A stretch of DNA of 59,926 nt, taken from the NCBI GenBank assembly GCA_944389345.1, contig CALXMA010000005.1:1-59926 (forward strand), given 5' to 3'. Source of the stretch: an uncultured Alphaproteobacteria bacterium (GTDB taxonomy: Bacteria; Pseudomonadota; Alphaproteobacteria; Rs-D84). The translations under genes and the position numbers were made by a program. This document shows, one piece after another, positions 34,883 to 44,761 of the stretch (position 1 is its first letter; each line of letters starts with the position of its first letter). The notes beneath the pieces were generated by a model. The model ran no database searches. It worked only from the letters and a program-made list of their open reading frames with translations, and was not told the origin of the DNA.

Positions 34883-35050
34883 ACAATGTGTTTGCAAATG
34901 TACAATATTGCCGGTATTTCCCGGTATTTTTTTACTTTTTCTTTATCACCGATATTTTGCCGTGGTGATATTGTGCGATGAATACATTTTCAGGGTCACG
35001 AATTTATTACTGGAAATCAAGAAAAACATATACTATTATATAACGCACGT

Positions 35051-35126
35051 GCCGGTTTAGCTCAGCTGGTAGAGCATCTCATTCGTAATGAGGGGGTCGT
35101 AGGTTCAAGTCCTATAACCGGCACCA
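35051..35126 (+). tRNA. tRNA-Thr(CGU)
   Basis: Acceptor GCCGGTT/AACCGGC, D arm GCTC...GAGC, anticodon stem TCTCA/TGAGG with loop TTCGTAA (anticodon CGT), T arm, discriminator A and encoded CCA. Confidence 0.95.
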
Positions 35127-35201
35127 GGAATTTTAACAAGATGAATAACACGGCGATAATTATTATAAGATAAACTGGCACGGCGCTTCTGCACGTGGCT
35201 G

Positions 35202-35225
35202 GGGCGCATAGGCGCCCGTTTTTAT
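35202..35225 (+). terminator. Terminator between tRNA-Thr and ileS
   Basis: GGGCGC (35202-35207), loop ATAG, GCGCCC (35212-35217), then GTTTTTATT. The 14-base core GGCGCATAGGCGCC recurs at 17171-17184. Confidence 0.75.
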
Positions 35226-35257
35226 TAAAAATAAAAGTACAACAAGGAGCACATCTG

Positions 35258-38200
35258 ATGGCATACCCAAAGACCGAACCTAAGGCTGATTTCCCGGCGT
35301 TGGAACATGAAATTTTGGCATTTTGGCGCAGTGATGACACGTTTCATAAATCGTTAAATCAAACCAAACTGGGACATCCGTTTTCTTTCTATGACGGGCC
35401 ACCATTCGCAAATAATCTGCCTCATTGGGGACATCTGGGGGTGTCCGCCGTCAAAGATATGGTCGGACGTTATCAGACCATGCGTGGTCGGCATGTTGTA
35501 CGCGAACTGGGGTGGGATTGCCACGGATTGCCCGCTGAAAATTCTGTGGAAAAAAAGCAGGGCAGACAGGCCAAAGATATTGTCGCAACAGATGGTATTG
35601 ATGCGTTCTGTGATATGTGCCGGGCGGATGTGTTAACGTATTCCAGCGAATGGATTAAGTTTATCGAACGTATTGGGCGTTGGGTTGATGGTGGCAATGA
35701 CCACGGTTATCGCACAATGGATAAAAACTATATGGAATCCGTGATGTGGGCCATCAAAGAACTGCATAATCGCGGGTTGTTGTACAAAGATTATCGTGTT
35801 AATCCATATGATTGGAAACTGGGGACCGTGTTATCTAATTCCGAGGCATCATCTGAATACATGGATGTTGTTGATGATGCGATTACCGTTTGGTTTGAAC
35901 TGGAATCTGGTGAACGCGTGTTGGCGTGGACAACAACGCCATGGACGTTGCCGGCGAATTCCGCGTTGGCGGTGAATCCGGGTATGAAATATCTGCGTAT
36001 GCGCGATGGCGATGGTGCCGTTTATATCATCGCAGAATCCAGATTATCTGCATACGAAAAACAATTCAGCACATGCGAAAAAATCGGCGAAGTTATGGGT
36101 GCAGAATTGGTTGGTAAATCATATATCCCGTTGTTCGATTATTATGCCGGAACATCTGATTTGTTATATAAAATAATACCGGCCGATTATGTGTCTGATT
36201 CTGATGGTACCGGAATCGTGCACATAGCGCCCGCATACGGCGAAGACGATTTTTGGGCCGCAAAAAATATCGATCCAAAATTCCCGGTTATTTTGAATGT
36301 TGATGACTATGGCAATTTTACAGACGATGTTCGTGATTGGGCCGGTGAAAATATATTTGTCGCGAACCCAAAAATTATACAACATCTGCGCGAAAATGGG
36401 CACCTGGTAAAAAAAGAACAGTACAAGCATTCTTATCCGTATGGTCCGCGCAGTAAAGAAAAGTTGATTTATCGCGCAACAGATTCTTGGTATATTGATG
36501 TACCAAAAATCCGCGAAAAATTAATCGAAAATACAAAGAAATATACTCACTGGACATCGGCCGGCGACAGATTTTTATCATGGATAGAAGGCGCGCGTCC
36601 GTGGTCTATTTCCCGCAATCGTTTCTGGGGGACACCGTTGCCAATATGGGTGCGTGATGGCGAATACAAAATATTTGGTTCTATTGCAGAAATCGAAGAA
36701 TTCTTTGATGTGAAAATTGATGATTTGCATCGGCCAACGTTGGACAAATTAACCAAAGACGGATGGGTGCGCATCCCGGACGTTTTGGATTGTTGGGTTG
36801 AATCCGGGTCTATGCCGTTCGCATCGTTGCATTATCCGTTCGAAAACACCGACAAATTCAAAGATACTTTCCCGGCTGATTATATTATCGAAGGTCAAGA
36901 TCAAACACGTGGTTGGTTTTATTCGTTGATGGTTCTGGCAACCGCATTGTTTGACAGTCCCGCGTTCAAGACCGTATCTGTGAATGGTATGGTTGTCGAC
37001 GATAATAAAAAGAAAATGTCTAAATCGTTGGGGAATTTTGTTAACCCGTCTGAACAAATAGAAAAATATGGTGCGGACGCGGTTCGTCTGTTTATATTGG
37101 GTTCTAATTTCTTAAAGGCCGAACCCGTTGGCATTGATATGGCGGGCAAGGTGTTTTCTGAATCAACCAAGACTATTTTAACACCACTGTGGAATGCGTA
37201 TCATTTCTTTACCCTGTATGCGAACGCCGGACACGTTGTCGCACGTGATGATGTGTCGTCTGATAATGCGCTGGACCAGTATATTATCGCAGAACTGAAC
37301 GAATTGATTTCGGTTGTTGGTGTGGCATTGGATGAATACAAGCCCGATGTCGCCGTCAAAGAATTTGTACGTTTCTTGGACGTGTTAAATAACTGGTACA
37401 TTCGTCGTGGTCGTGCACGTTTCTGGGACGAAGAACAATCTGCGTTTGATACATTGTATGTTGTTTTGACAACGCTGTGTCGCACGCTGGCACCGTTCGC
37501 ACCATTTATTTCAGATTATATATATAAAAACCTGACCGGGGCGGAAAGCGTGCATCTGCAATCTTTCCCGACATCAACGGAATACAACACAGATATTGTG
37601 CGCGATATGCGTCGTGTACAGGCCGTCGTTTCCGTTGGAAAACAATTGCGCGAACAATATAAACTGCGTAATCGTTTGCCGTTAAACAAACTGACGGTGG
37701 CGGGTATAAATCTGGCCGAATATGCAGATATTATTCGCGATGAATTAAATGTAAAGTCTGTGGAATTTACAGACACTTACAGTGATGTCGCAGATGCGTT
37801 CGTATATCTGATTACACCAAAAATCGGTGCGCGTCTGGGTGGCGCGTTGCGTGAAATCATACCGGCGGTAAAACGCGGTGAATACACGATTTCTGGGGAT
37901 AAACTAGTTGTGGGCGAATACGAATTAAACGCCGATGAATTTGAAAATCGTTTAACCGTACGCGATGGCATAACCGGCGCGACATTACCCGACAACACCG
38001 CCGTGGTTGTGTTGGATACAGAAATTAATTCTGAATTGGTTGCCGAAGGACTGGCCAATGATGCATTGCGCTTTATCCAAGACAGTCGGAAAACCGCGGG
38101 ACTGGATGTGTCTGACCGTATTAATTTAACGTATCATGCGGACCCGGCGTTGGCAAACGCCATAGAACAACATCGGGAACGCATAATGCGCGATGCGCTG

Positions 38201-38287
38201 ATAAAAAATATGTTGCAAGGCGATGATGGGGTGTATAATACGGATATAGAAGGGTATAATTTATCTGTTTCCATAGAAAAGGCATAA
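35258..38287 (+). CDS. ileS: Isoleucyl-tRNA synthetase, type 2 (eukaryote-like)
   Basis: The 1009-residue enzyme has HIGH-type HWGHL (residues 56-60) within FYDGPPFANNLPHWGHL, the editing CP1 domain (AWTTTPWTLPANSALAVNPG, GTGIVHIAPAYGEDDFW), WGTPLPIWV and KMSKSLGN near residue 587. FYDGPPFA...H.GH and the C-terminal extension, lacking the bacterial zinc finger, mark the type 2 form shared with eukaryotes and Rickettsia and generally insensitive to mupirocin (established for the class, not tested here). ATG 35258 has AAGGAG; the longer frame overlaps the tRNA terminator. Confidence 0.95.
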   Translation: MAYPKTEPKADFPALEHEILAFWRSDDTFHKSLNQTKLGHPFSFYDGPPFANNLPHWGHLGVSAVKDMVGRYQTMRGRHVVRELGWDCHGLPAENSVEKKQGRQAKDIVATDGIDAFCDMCRADVLTYSSEWIKFIERIGRWVDGGNDHGYRTMDKNYMESVMWAIKELHNRGLLYKDYRVNPYDWKLGTVLSNSEASSEYMDVVDDAITVWFELESGERVLAWTTTPWTLPANSALAVNPGMKYLRMRDGDGAVYIIAESRLSAYEKQFSTCEKIGEVMGAELVGKSYIPLFDYYAGTSDLLYKIIPADYVSDSDGTGIVHIAPAYGEDDFWAAKNIDPKFPVILNVDDYGNFTDDVRDWAGENIFVANPKIIQHLRENGHLVKKEQYKHSYPYGPRSKEKLIYRATDSWYIDVPKIREKLIENTKKYTHWTSAGDRFLSWIEGARPWSISRNRFWGTPLPIWVRDGEYKIFGSIAEIEEFFDVKIDDLHRPTLDKLTKDGWVRIPDVLDCWVESGSMPFASLHYPFENTDKFKDTFPADYIIEGQDQTRGWFYSLMVLATALFDSPAFKTVSVNGMVVDDNKKKMSKSLGNFVNPSEQIEKYGADAVRLFILGSNFLKAEPVGIDMAGKVFSESTKTILTPLWNAYHFFTLYANAGHVVARDDVSSDNALDQYIIAELNELISVVGVALDEYKPDVAVKEFVRFLDVLNNWYIRRGRARFWDEEQSAFDTLYVVLTTLCRTLAPFAPFISDYIYKNLTGAESVHLQSFPTSTEYNTDIVRDMRRVQAVVSVGKQLREQYKLRNRLPLNKLTVAGINLAEYADIIRDELNVKSVEFTDTYSDVADAFVYLITPKIGARLGGALREIIPAVKRGEYTISGDKLVVGEYELNADEFENRLTVRDGITGATLPDNTAVVVLDTEINSELVAEGLANDALRFIQDSRKTAGLDVSDRINLTYHADPALANAIEQHRERIMRDALIKNMLQGDDGVYNTDIEGYNLSVSIEKA

Positions 38288-38300
38288 AAAGGAGAATTTC

Positions 38301-38684
38301 ATGCACATACATAAATCTTTGCACTGGTTGGGATGGGGCGCAGGAATGTTAATTATTTTCTTTTCTGGGTTTTATATTGGAACCCTGGATGCCAGTGAAA
38401 ATACCGTGCGTATAACATCGCAATGTACAGGTTTCGGTGTTTCCAAGAGTTTTTCATCAAGTTATGAGTCCATCAATGGACAAGTTGTACGCGATGAAAG
38501 CAAAAATTCTGAAACATATACCGCACGCTGTTTGTGCTTTGCGTCCGATACATCACATAAAAACGTTTGGGTTGATACGGTTGAAATTGCCGGTGATTCC
38601 GCAGAATCTGTGCGCACAACATGTAATAACGATTGCCAGACACTGTGCGAAGGACGTCTGGTTGGGTTTACGTTTGCCGAATAA
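38301..38684 (+). CDS. Small membrane-anchored or exported Cys-containing protein
   Basis: A 127-residue product with an N-terminal hydrophobic helix (LGWGAGMLIIFFSGFYIG, residues about 10-27) and a mature part with seven cysteines, including RCLCF and CNNDCQTLCEG. AAGGAG precedes the ATG. No family recognised. It lies 13 bases after ileS and 3 bases before nth, so it is likely cotranscribed. Resembles the Cys-rich exported proteins near 17.5 kb in general style only. Confidence 0.65.
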   Translation: MHIHKSLHWLGWGAGMLIIFFSGFYIGTLDASENTVRITSQCTGFGVSKSFSSSYESINGQVVRDESKNSETYTARCLCFASDTSHKNVWVDTVEIAGDSAESVRTTCNNDCQTLCEGRLVGFTFAE

Positions 38685-38687
38685 CAC

Positions 38688-39350
38688 ATGGGACCCACAC
38701 CAGATATTTATTTTAAGTATGTTCCGACCGTAATTGATATGAGTATACGGTCGGAATTGTACAGCGTAAACGAATTTACATTCGCGGTGGCGGTTATATT
38801 GTCCGCCCAGGCAACTGATAAAAAAGTAAACGAGGTTACGCCCGATTTATTTCGCGTGGCACCATCGCCTGCAAAAATGTTGATGTTGGGCGAAGACGGG
38901 TTAAAAAATCATATTCGCGTTTTATCGTTCTTTAATAACAAGGCCAAAAGCATTATGGGATTGGCAACGCAATTAATGAATGATGAAAATCCAAATGATG
39001 ATAATTACAAATTTCCAAAAAAATATCATAATCGCGATAATTTAATGAAATTGCCGGGTGTGGGCCAGAAAACGGCTAATGTTATTATGAATGTTTTGTG
39101 GGGCGCACCGAATATTGGTGTGGATACGCATGTTTTCCGCAATGCACACAGGTATGGTTGGGTCGGAAATGATGCAAATACACCCGAAAAAGTCGAAGAA
39201 CAATTAATAAAAATTATTCCGAAAAAATACCACCCAATTGTAAATCATGTAATGGTTTTACATGGTCGGTATATATGTCGGGCATTACGACCAAAATGCG
39301 GTGAATGTCCCGTTGCAAAATGGTGTACGGCCCCGGATAAAACGATATAA
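38688..39350 (+). CDS. nth: Endonuclease III (DNA glycosylase/AP lyase)
   Basis: Nth removes oxidised pyrimidines. The 220-residue enzyme has the helix-hairpin-helix LPGVGQKTANVI with catalytic Lys128, catalytic Asp146 in VDTHVFR (18 residues later, as in E. coli), and the [4Fe-4S] cluster motif CRALRPKCGECPVAKWC. LSAQATDKKVNEVTPDLF near the N-terminus is conserved. No clear Shine-Dalgarno; it probably relies on coupling to the upstream gene. Confidence 0.96.
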   Translation: MGPTPDIYFKYVPTVIDMSIRSELYSVNEFTFAVAVILSAQATDKKVNEVTPDLFRVAPSPAKMLMLGEDGLKNHIRVLSFFNNKAKSIMGLATQLMNDENPNDDNYKFPKKYHNRDNLMKLPGVGQKTANVIMNVLWGAPNIGVDTHVFRNAHRYGWVGNDANTPEKVEEQLIKIIPKKYHPIVNHVMVLHGRYICRALRPKCGECPVAKWCTAPDKTI

Positions 39351-39359
39351 AATTTATAT

Positions 39360-39390
39360 AAAAAACACCGGCTTTTACCGGTGTTTTTTA
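39360..39390. terminator. Bidirectional terminator between nth and pheT
   Basis: CACCGG (39366-39371), loop CTTTTA, CCGGTG (39378-39383), flanked by A- and T-runs. Confidence 0.87.
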
Positions 39391-39407
39391 TGTTTTTTGC
39401 GTGCATA

Positions 39408-41711
39408 TTATTTATCACGAATTTTTGCATCGCATTTCTTTTCAACATTCGCAATAACCGCAGATTGAATTGCCTGTAAATCTGAATCTGACATATTATC
39501 AGTCGGGGTTATTGTTATCGTAAATGCAATAGACTGTTTCCCGTCGCCCATATTAAACACATCGAACACAACCGCGTCCGTTATGCGGGCATCCGTGGCA
39601 ACCGCCGTCGACACCAATTTTTCCGCGGGCGTGTCAGCGTCTACGATAAATGCAAAATCACGTGTTATTGGCTGGAAATCAGATAACGTGGGTTCGTGAA
39701 TCTTGCGCGCGCCCGGCAGATTTTCAACATCATCAACAATTGCAATATTTACGTTTGTCTTGATTTTTAACGCATGCGCAATCATTGGTGATAATTCTCC
39801 GAATTCCGCAATTTTACGCTTGCCCTGGTATATGGCACCATATCTGAACGGGTGCGCCCAATGTGGCGGATTTTCAGACGATACCGTAAACCGCGCACCA
39901 TGTAATAATGATACCAGGTCGGCCTTTACATCATATATATCCGTTGGACGATTACGATGTGTCCAATGACGTGGTGCGGTATTACCCGTACGTACAATGC
40001 AAATCTGGGTATGTTGCGCGTTTGGTGTATCACCATCAAAAACCGTGCCCAGTTCAAACAAGTTCAAATCTGGGAATCCACGACGTTCGTTTTCCGCAAC
40101 AAACCCCAGCAAGTTTTCCAACAAACCACAACGCGCCGTATCCATATCGGAAATAATTGGATTTGCAATCTTTACAGGCGCGTTTTCATACAACAGTTCT
40201 TCGATTTTCGAACTGCCGAATCCGAATGATTTAGCCTCGTTCAAACCACGTGTGGCCAATTCACGCTTGGTATTTATATAATAATCGCGATGTGGTGCAG
40301 AATCCGATGGAATATGTTTTGCGTTTGCAATTATGTTATCATACCCATATATACGGATTAATTCAGATACTATGTTTTCTGCGATAACAACATCCACACG
40401 CGCAGATGTTGGTGTTATAATCCATTTATCACCATTTTTTTCAATTCCAAAACCTAATTTGGTTAATATTTCCATCTGGCGCGCCGGTGTCATATCCAGG
40501 CCTGTTTTTTGTTTGAACAGTTCTGGTGCGTATTCTATTTTCCGAACATCTGTTGGAATTTCCCCGCCGATGCCCGTACCAACAATTATTCCACCGCACG
40601 CATCCATTATAATTCGCGTGGCACGTGATAACGCAATACCGGTTATTGTCGGGTCTATGCCACGTTCGTATCTGTACGAAGAATCTGTGGATATACCCAA
40701 ACGCTTGGCCGTTTTACGAACAGACACCGGATTAAAATACGCACTTTCCAATATAATATTGCGCGTGTTTTCTGTGGTCATTCCGCGTGCACCACCAACA
40801 ACACCGGCCAATGCCAATATGCCCGTGTCGTCGGCAATAACCATATCAGATGAAACCAATTCGTGTTCCACACCGAACAGGTCTGTGAATTTTTCACCCG
40901 CGTTCGCCATGCGCACGGTTATATCGCCATTTATTTCATCGGCATCAAAACAGTGCATGGGTTGTGCCATATCAAAACAAATGTAATTTGTCGCATCAAT
41001 AGGTGCGTTCTTGGGATTAATTCCAATCGCCCCCAAACGGGATTTGATTGTTGGATTGCTGTCCGTGATTTTTATATCGTGAATTTCACAGAACTGGTAC
41101 ACGGGACATTTGTCTGTTTTGATATGTACACGACGTGTTGATTTCACGGGTTTTAACAATTCGTCATCCGGTGCAATATATTCACCCGCACCACACGCAG
41201 ATAAATCACGTGCAATTCCGCGCACCGCCAGATAGTCTGGCCGATTTGGCGTAATTCCCGCGTCGAACACCGTTTCCATTTGCAGTACCGGGGTACCGAT
41301 AACAGAATCATCCGGCAATTCAATAATTCCGGTATGGTCGTTATTCAGCCCCAGTTCCAGTCCACTGCACATCATACCGTCCGACAAAACACCACGCAAT
41401 TTGCCACTTTTTATTTCATGTCCCTGGATAACGCATCCTGGTAATGCCAATGCGGACACCAATCCCACACGTGCATTCGGGGCACCACATACAACCTGGC
41501 GTAATTTATCGGTACCGTCGTTTACCATTAATATGTGCAAATGATCACTGTTTTCCATCGGCCGACATTCAACAATTTTTGCAACAATCGGTGCAACAGG
41601 AACGGTCAGGCCTTCTACTTCTAAACCAGTACGGGTCAACGTATCCGCAATCTGTTCCGGCGTCGCGTCAGTTTTCAAATAATCTTTTAACCAATTATAT
41701 GTCCATTTCAT
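39408..41711 (-). CDS. pheT: Phenylalanyl-tRNA synthetase beta subunit
   Basis: The 767-residue protein has the N-terminal tRNA-binding domain (MENSDHLHILMVNDG, VVCGAPNARVGLVSAL), B3/B4 editing domain, B5 domain, the catalytic-like core and the C-terminal ferredoxin-fold anticodon-binding domain (PTLSDFQPITRDFAFIVD). It forms an alpha2-beta2 enzyme with PheS, encoded 15 bases upstream. The N-terminal domain resembles the one fused to MetRS in this window. Confidence 0.96.
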   Translation of the reverse strand: MKWTYNWLKDYLKTDATPEQIADTLTRTGLEVEGLTVPVAPIVAKIVECRPMENSDHLHILMVNDGTDKLRQVVCGAPNARVGLVSALALPGCVIQGHEIKSGKLRGVLSDGMMCSGLELGLNNDHTGIIELPDDSVIGTPVLQMETVFDAGITPNRPDYLAVRGIARDLSACGAGEYIAPDDELLKPVKSTRRVHIKTDKCPVYQFCEIHDIKITDSNPTIKSRLGAIGINPKNAPIDATNYICFDMAQPMHCFDADEINGDITVRMANAGEKFTDLFGVEHELVSSDMVIADDTGILALAGVVGGARGMTTENTRNIILESAYFNPVSVRKTAKRLGISTDSSYRYERGIDPTITGIALSRATRIIMDACGGIIVGTGIGGEIPTDVRKIEYAPELFKQKTGLDMTPARQMEILTKLGFGIEKNGDKWIITPTSARVDVVIAENIVSELIRIYGYDNIIANAKHIPSDSAPHRDYYINTKRELATRGLNEAKSFGFGSSKIEELLYENAPVKIANPIISDMDTARCGLLENLLGFVAENERRGFPDLNLFELGTVFDGDTPNAQHTQICIVRTGNTAPRHWTHRNRPTDIYDVKADLVSLLHGARFTVSSENPPHWAHPFRYGAIYQGKRKIAEFGELSPMIAHALKIKTNVNIAIVDDVENLPGARKIHEPTLSDFQPITRDFAFIVDADTPAEKLVSTAVATDARITDAVVFDVFNMGDGKQSIAFTITITPTDNMSDSDLQAIQSAVIANVEKKCDAKIRDK

Positions 41712-41726
41712 CTTTTGCCCCCGTAA

Positions 41727-42674
41727 TTAAAAACCCGTGGCCTGTAACCAGCGCACATCACCATCATAAAATTTACGTATATCGTCCAGACCGTATTTTA
41801 ACATTGCCAATCTGTCCCATCCAAAACCAAAGGCGAATCCCTGGTACACATCTGGGTCAATATTACAATTACGTAAAACATTTGGATGAACCATGCCCGC
41901 GCCCATAATTTCCAACCATTTTCCACCATGCCATTTCATGTCTATTTCTATGCTGGGTTCGGTAAATGGAAAATACGACGGACGAACACGTAATTCAATA
42001 TTATCCACACAGAAAAAGCGTTTCAAAAATTCGCGCACATCGGCAATTAAATCCGACATTGTTATATCTTTGTCTATATACAGACCTTCTATTTGATGAA
42101 ACATAGGACTGTGTGTGGCGTCCATTTCTTTGCGATATGTTGCGCCAATACCAAACATCTTTATTGGGGCGCCCGTTTTTTCCATACTGCGAATTTGAAT
42201 TGCGGATGTTTGGGTACGCATAACATTTCCATTATCCAAGAAAAATGTATCTTGCATATCACGGGCAGGGTGATATTCCGGTGTATTCAACGCGGTAAAA
42301 TTATGCCAGTCGTCTTCGATTTCAGGCCCCGTCCACATTTCATAACCGAATGATTCCAGTATCATGGACAGATCATGCAAACTTTGCGTTAATGGATGCA
42401 ATGTGCCACGATTTTCCGGGACCGCGTTTAATGACACGTCCAAGCGCTGTTTTTCCAGACGGGCATACATGGCCGCATATTCCAGTTCAGTCTGGCGCGT
42501 TTTGAACAATTCACGCAATTCCGTATTTTCACGGTTTAATTCGGCACGCGCATCGTTATCCATATTTTTCATATTGCGCAATTTCGCCGTCATAGTACCG
42601 TTTTTACCGAATGTTGCGGTGTATAACGCCTGTAATTCTTCCAGTGTTTTTATATTTTTTATTTGTTCTTGCAT
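41727..42674 (-). CDS. pheS: Phenylalanyl-tRNA synthetase alpha subunit
   Basis: The 315-residue class II synthetase catalytic subunit has the N-terminal coiled coil, HPLTQSLHDLSMILESFG, motif 2 region (FGIGATYRKEMDATHSPMFHQIEGL), and motif 3 GFAFGFGWDRLAMLKYG. ATG 42674 has GGGGTT upstream; a short upstream in-frame start overlaps a terminator. Downstream of rplT, as in many bacteria, with a hairpin terminator between. Confidence 0.96.
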   Translation of the reverse strand: MQEQIKNIKTLEELQALYTATFGKNGTMTAKLRNMKNMDNDARAELNRENTELRELFKTRQTELEYAAMYARLEKQRLDVSLNAVPENRGTLHPLTQSLHDLSMILESFGYEMWTGPEIEDDWHNFTALNTPEYHPARDMQDTFFLDNGNVMRTQTSAIQIRSMEKTGAPIKMFGIGATYRKEMDATHSPMFHQIEGLYIDKDITMSDLIADVREFLKRFFCVDNIELRVRPSYFPFTEPSIEIDMKWHGGKWLEIMGAGMVHPNVLRNCNIDPDVYQGFAFGFGWDRLAMLKYGLDDIRKFYDGDVRWLQATGF

Positions 42675-42690
42675 ATTTTTAACCCCAATA

Positions 42691-42719
42691 AAAAACAAAA
42701 GCCGTCAATGACGGCTTTT
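42691..42719 (-). terminator. Terminator between rplT and pheS (possible attenuator)
   Basis: GCCGTC (42701-42706) and GACGGC (42710-42715) with flanking AAAA/TTTT. On the minus strand a TAGAAT -10-like hexamer lies just upstream, so the hairpin could also sit in a short pheS leader. Confidence 0.7.
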
Positions 42720-42753
42720 ATTCTACAAAATAAAATACCCAACCGCCAAGGCC

Positions 42754-43122
42754 TTATTTAGCATCGGCAGAGATAAATCGTTTTGCTGTATCAACCAATT
42801 TTACAAAGTTTGCATCGCCGGCATAGGCCATTTCGGCCAAAACCTTTCTGTCCAGGGCGACACCGGCCTTTTTCAGACCATTCATAAACTGGCTGTATGT
42901 CATGCCATTGGCACGAACGGCGGCATTAATACGTACAATCCACAAACCACGAAATTCACGTTTTTTAACGCGACGATCACGATATGCGTACTGACCCGCC
43001 TTTTCAGTTTTTTCACGTGCGGCACGGTATGTTGTGCTGTGACGGCCCAAATAACCCTTGGCACGTGCCAATATTTTATTATGTTTTTGCTTTACGGTTG
43101 TTCCGCGTTTAACCCTTGCCAT
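42754..43122 (-). CDS. rplT: 50S ribosomal protein bL20
   Basis: The 122-residue protein has the long basic N-terminal extension ([29 protein letters not shown] in parts) and globular domain [21 protein letters not shown] of bL20, an early 50S assembly protein. Sixteen bases after rpmI; infC, often upstream of these two, is elsewhere (8.1 kb). Confidence 0.97.
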   Translation of the reverse strand: MARVKRGTTVKQKHNKILARAKGYLGRHSTTYRAAREKTEKAGQYAYRDRRVKKREFRGLWIVRINAAVRANGMTYSQFMNGLKKAGVALDRKVLAEMAYAGDANFVKLVDTAKRFISADAK

Positions 43123-43138
43123 AATCTTACCCCCTTGA

Positions 43139-43342
43139 TTATTTCAGTCCATATGGGGCCAAGATTTTTGCCTGTCCCATCATGTTATCATTCAAATACT
43201 GTGCCTTGGACCCAGCGTTGTTTGCACGCTTGGACTTGTGACGCAACAGTTTTTTGTGGGCATTTCTGGCAACACGGATTTTACCGGTCGCAGTCATAGA
43301 TGCGCGCTTTTTCAAGTACGACTTTGTCTTTAATTTTGGCAT
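43139..43342 (-). CDS. rpmI: 50S ribosomal protein bL35
   Basis: The 67-residue protein matches bL35: [39 protein letters not shown] and a short C-terminus. AAGGGG precedes the ATG. First gene of rpmI-rplT. Confidence 0.97.
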   Translation of the reverse strand: MPKLKTKSYLKKRASMTATGKIRVARNAHKKLLRHKSKRANNAGSKAQYLNDNMMGQAKILAPYGLK

Positions 43343-43367
43343 TTTTACCCCTTTTTATTTACGTCTG

Positions 43368-43386
43368 ATGGCAATGCCGTTGCCAT
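43368..43386 (-). promoter_or_regulatory. Hairpin in the rpmI-rplT leader
   Basis: ATGGCAA (43368-43374), loop TGCCG, TTGCCAT (43380-43386) is a perfect 7-bp hairpin in the 5' leader. bL20 autoregulates its operon through leader RNA in other bacteria; this hairpin is a candidate site, without proof. Confidence 0.4.
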
Positions 43387-43445
43387 TTCGACATCGTTGA
43401 TACGCGTGCTATTTTGACATAATTAAACGAAAAATCAAGTTTTTA

Positions 43446-43474
43446 TTGAATATCTGGTTTTTAGTGTCTAAACT
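43446..43474 (+). promoter_or_regulatory. Promoter of mreC operon, near-leaderless
   Basis: TTGAAT (43446-43451), 17-base spacer, TAAACT (43469-43474). The mreC ATG is eight bases later and no Shine-Dalgarno intervenes. Confidence 0.5.
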
Positions 43475-43482
43475 TATGCCCG

Positions 43483-44313
43483 ATGAACCAAAATAAACTG
43501 TCCACCAGATTACGTACTATTATTAAATCCGCGGTCGCGGTGGCTGTTTTGCCTGTGCTGTTTATCTATATCATGATTGCAAAGCCGGATTATGCGTTAA
43601 TGAACGGGCTGGGGCATGTGGTTTTACCAGTTGCGGGTTGGGTTGGCGATGTTATTACATGGCCCGTACGTGCAATTGGGTCCGCCATTGATAATATCCG
43701 CGAATTGTCAAATCTGCGCACGGAAAACGAAGAATTACGCGTGCGTTTGGATGACGCCCTGCGGAATCAGCATGCATGTATGGTTGCAATGGATGAAAAT
43801 CAAAAGTTGGCACGTGAACTGGATATAGTAAACAATCAACCAACTGACACCGTATTGGCAGATGTTAAGCATGATAATACCGCATTCCATCACAGTACTT
43901 TTTTCATTACCAAGGGTTCAGAACACGGATTAGCCAATGGTATGGCGGTGGTGTCTTTGGACGGAATGCTGGTCGGGGTTATAACAGATGTTGCGCCACG
44001 GTTCGCACGTGTGCGGTCTTTGATTGATTCTGGGACCAATATTGCCGTACGTATCGCCGGGTCAGAGGTATATGGATTCCTGCGTGGCAATGGTTCTGAT
44101 ACACCGACAATGGGATTTTTCAGCGATCCTGAATTTCAACCGTCTGCGGGCGTTAAACTGATAACCAGTAATATCAGCGGTATGTTACCAAACGGTATTA
44201 TCGTCGGCGATATGATTAACGAAACAGATGTACGCGTTATTCAACCAAAAACACTGTCGCGCGTCGTTGTGTTAAAATTTGACGATACAGATAAATACAG
44301 CGATGAAATATAA
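43483..44313 (+). CDS. mreC: Rod shape-determining protein MreC
   Basis: MreC is a bitopic scaffold of the elongasome. The 276-residue protein has a short cytoplasmic start, one membrane helix (AVAVAVLPVLFIYIMIA), a coiled coil (SNLRTENEELRVRLDDAL) and the periplasmic beta domain (TKGSEHGLANGMAVV, GVITDVAPRFARV, ITSNISGMLPNGIIVGDM). First gene of mreC-mreD-mrdA-rodA; mreB itself is 15 kb upstream. Confidence 0.94.
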   Translation: MNQNKLSTRLRTIIKSAVAVAVLPVLFIYIMIAKPDYALMNGLGHVVLPVAGWVGDVITWPVRAIGSAIDNIRELSNLRTENEELRVRLDDALRNQHACMVAMDENQKLARELDIVNNQPTDTVLADVKHDNTAFHHSTFFITKGSEHGLANGMAVVSLDGMLVGVITDVAPRFARVRSLIDSGTNIAVRIAGSEVYGFLRGNGSDTPTMGFFSDPEFQPSAGVKLITSNISGMLPNGIIVGDMINETDVRVIQPKTLSRVVVLKFDDTDKYSDEI

Positions 44314-44761
44314 AATTATAAAGTTTTTACGTGATGCGTTTCCTTTTATTGCCGTAATATTTTTATGGCGTTTGTCTGTAACGTTTTGGAATCCTGCGGG
44401 AATTTTGGCAATTATTCCTATTTTTTATTGCTCTTTTGTATGTCCGGTGCCATGGTTTGCGCCGTTCGCGTTGTTATTCTGTTTCTTGATAGATTACAGA
44501 TTTGACACACTGTTATTCTGGACCGTTATGTATTTAATATTTTATGCAATTAATGGATTTCAGACATTCTTGGATATAACGCGCATAGATAAAAATGCAT
44601 TGTATGTATTTATGGTATTCTTTGGCGTTTGTGTATTATTATTAACCATATCACATCTGAATATAAACAATTTAATGCGGGGCGCATGGTTGTTTGCATG
44701 GGTATCCACGCTGTACGTGCCGATTTGCGCCCTGATAAAAAAGGTTTATTATGATAGATAA
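44303..44761 (+). CDS. mreD: Rod shape-determining protein MreD
   Basis: A 152-residue hydrophobic protein with about five membrane helices (AVIFLWRLSVTF, LAIIPIFYCSFVCPV, LFWTVMYLIFYAI, VFFGVCVLLLTIS, FAWVSTLYVPICAL). Sequence identity to MreD is low, as usual, but size, topology and position between mreC and mrdA fit. ATG 44303 overlaps mreC by 11 bases. Confidence 0.82.
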   Translation: MKYKIIKFLRDAFPFIAVIFLWRLSVTFWNPAGILAIIPIFYCSFVCPVPWFAPFALLFCFLIDYRFDTLLFWTVMYLIFYAINGFQTFLDITRIDKNALYVFMVFFGVCVLLLTISHLNINNLMRGAWLFAWVSTLYVPICALIKKVYYDR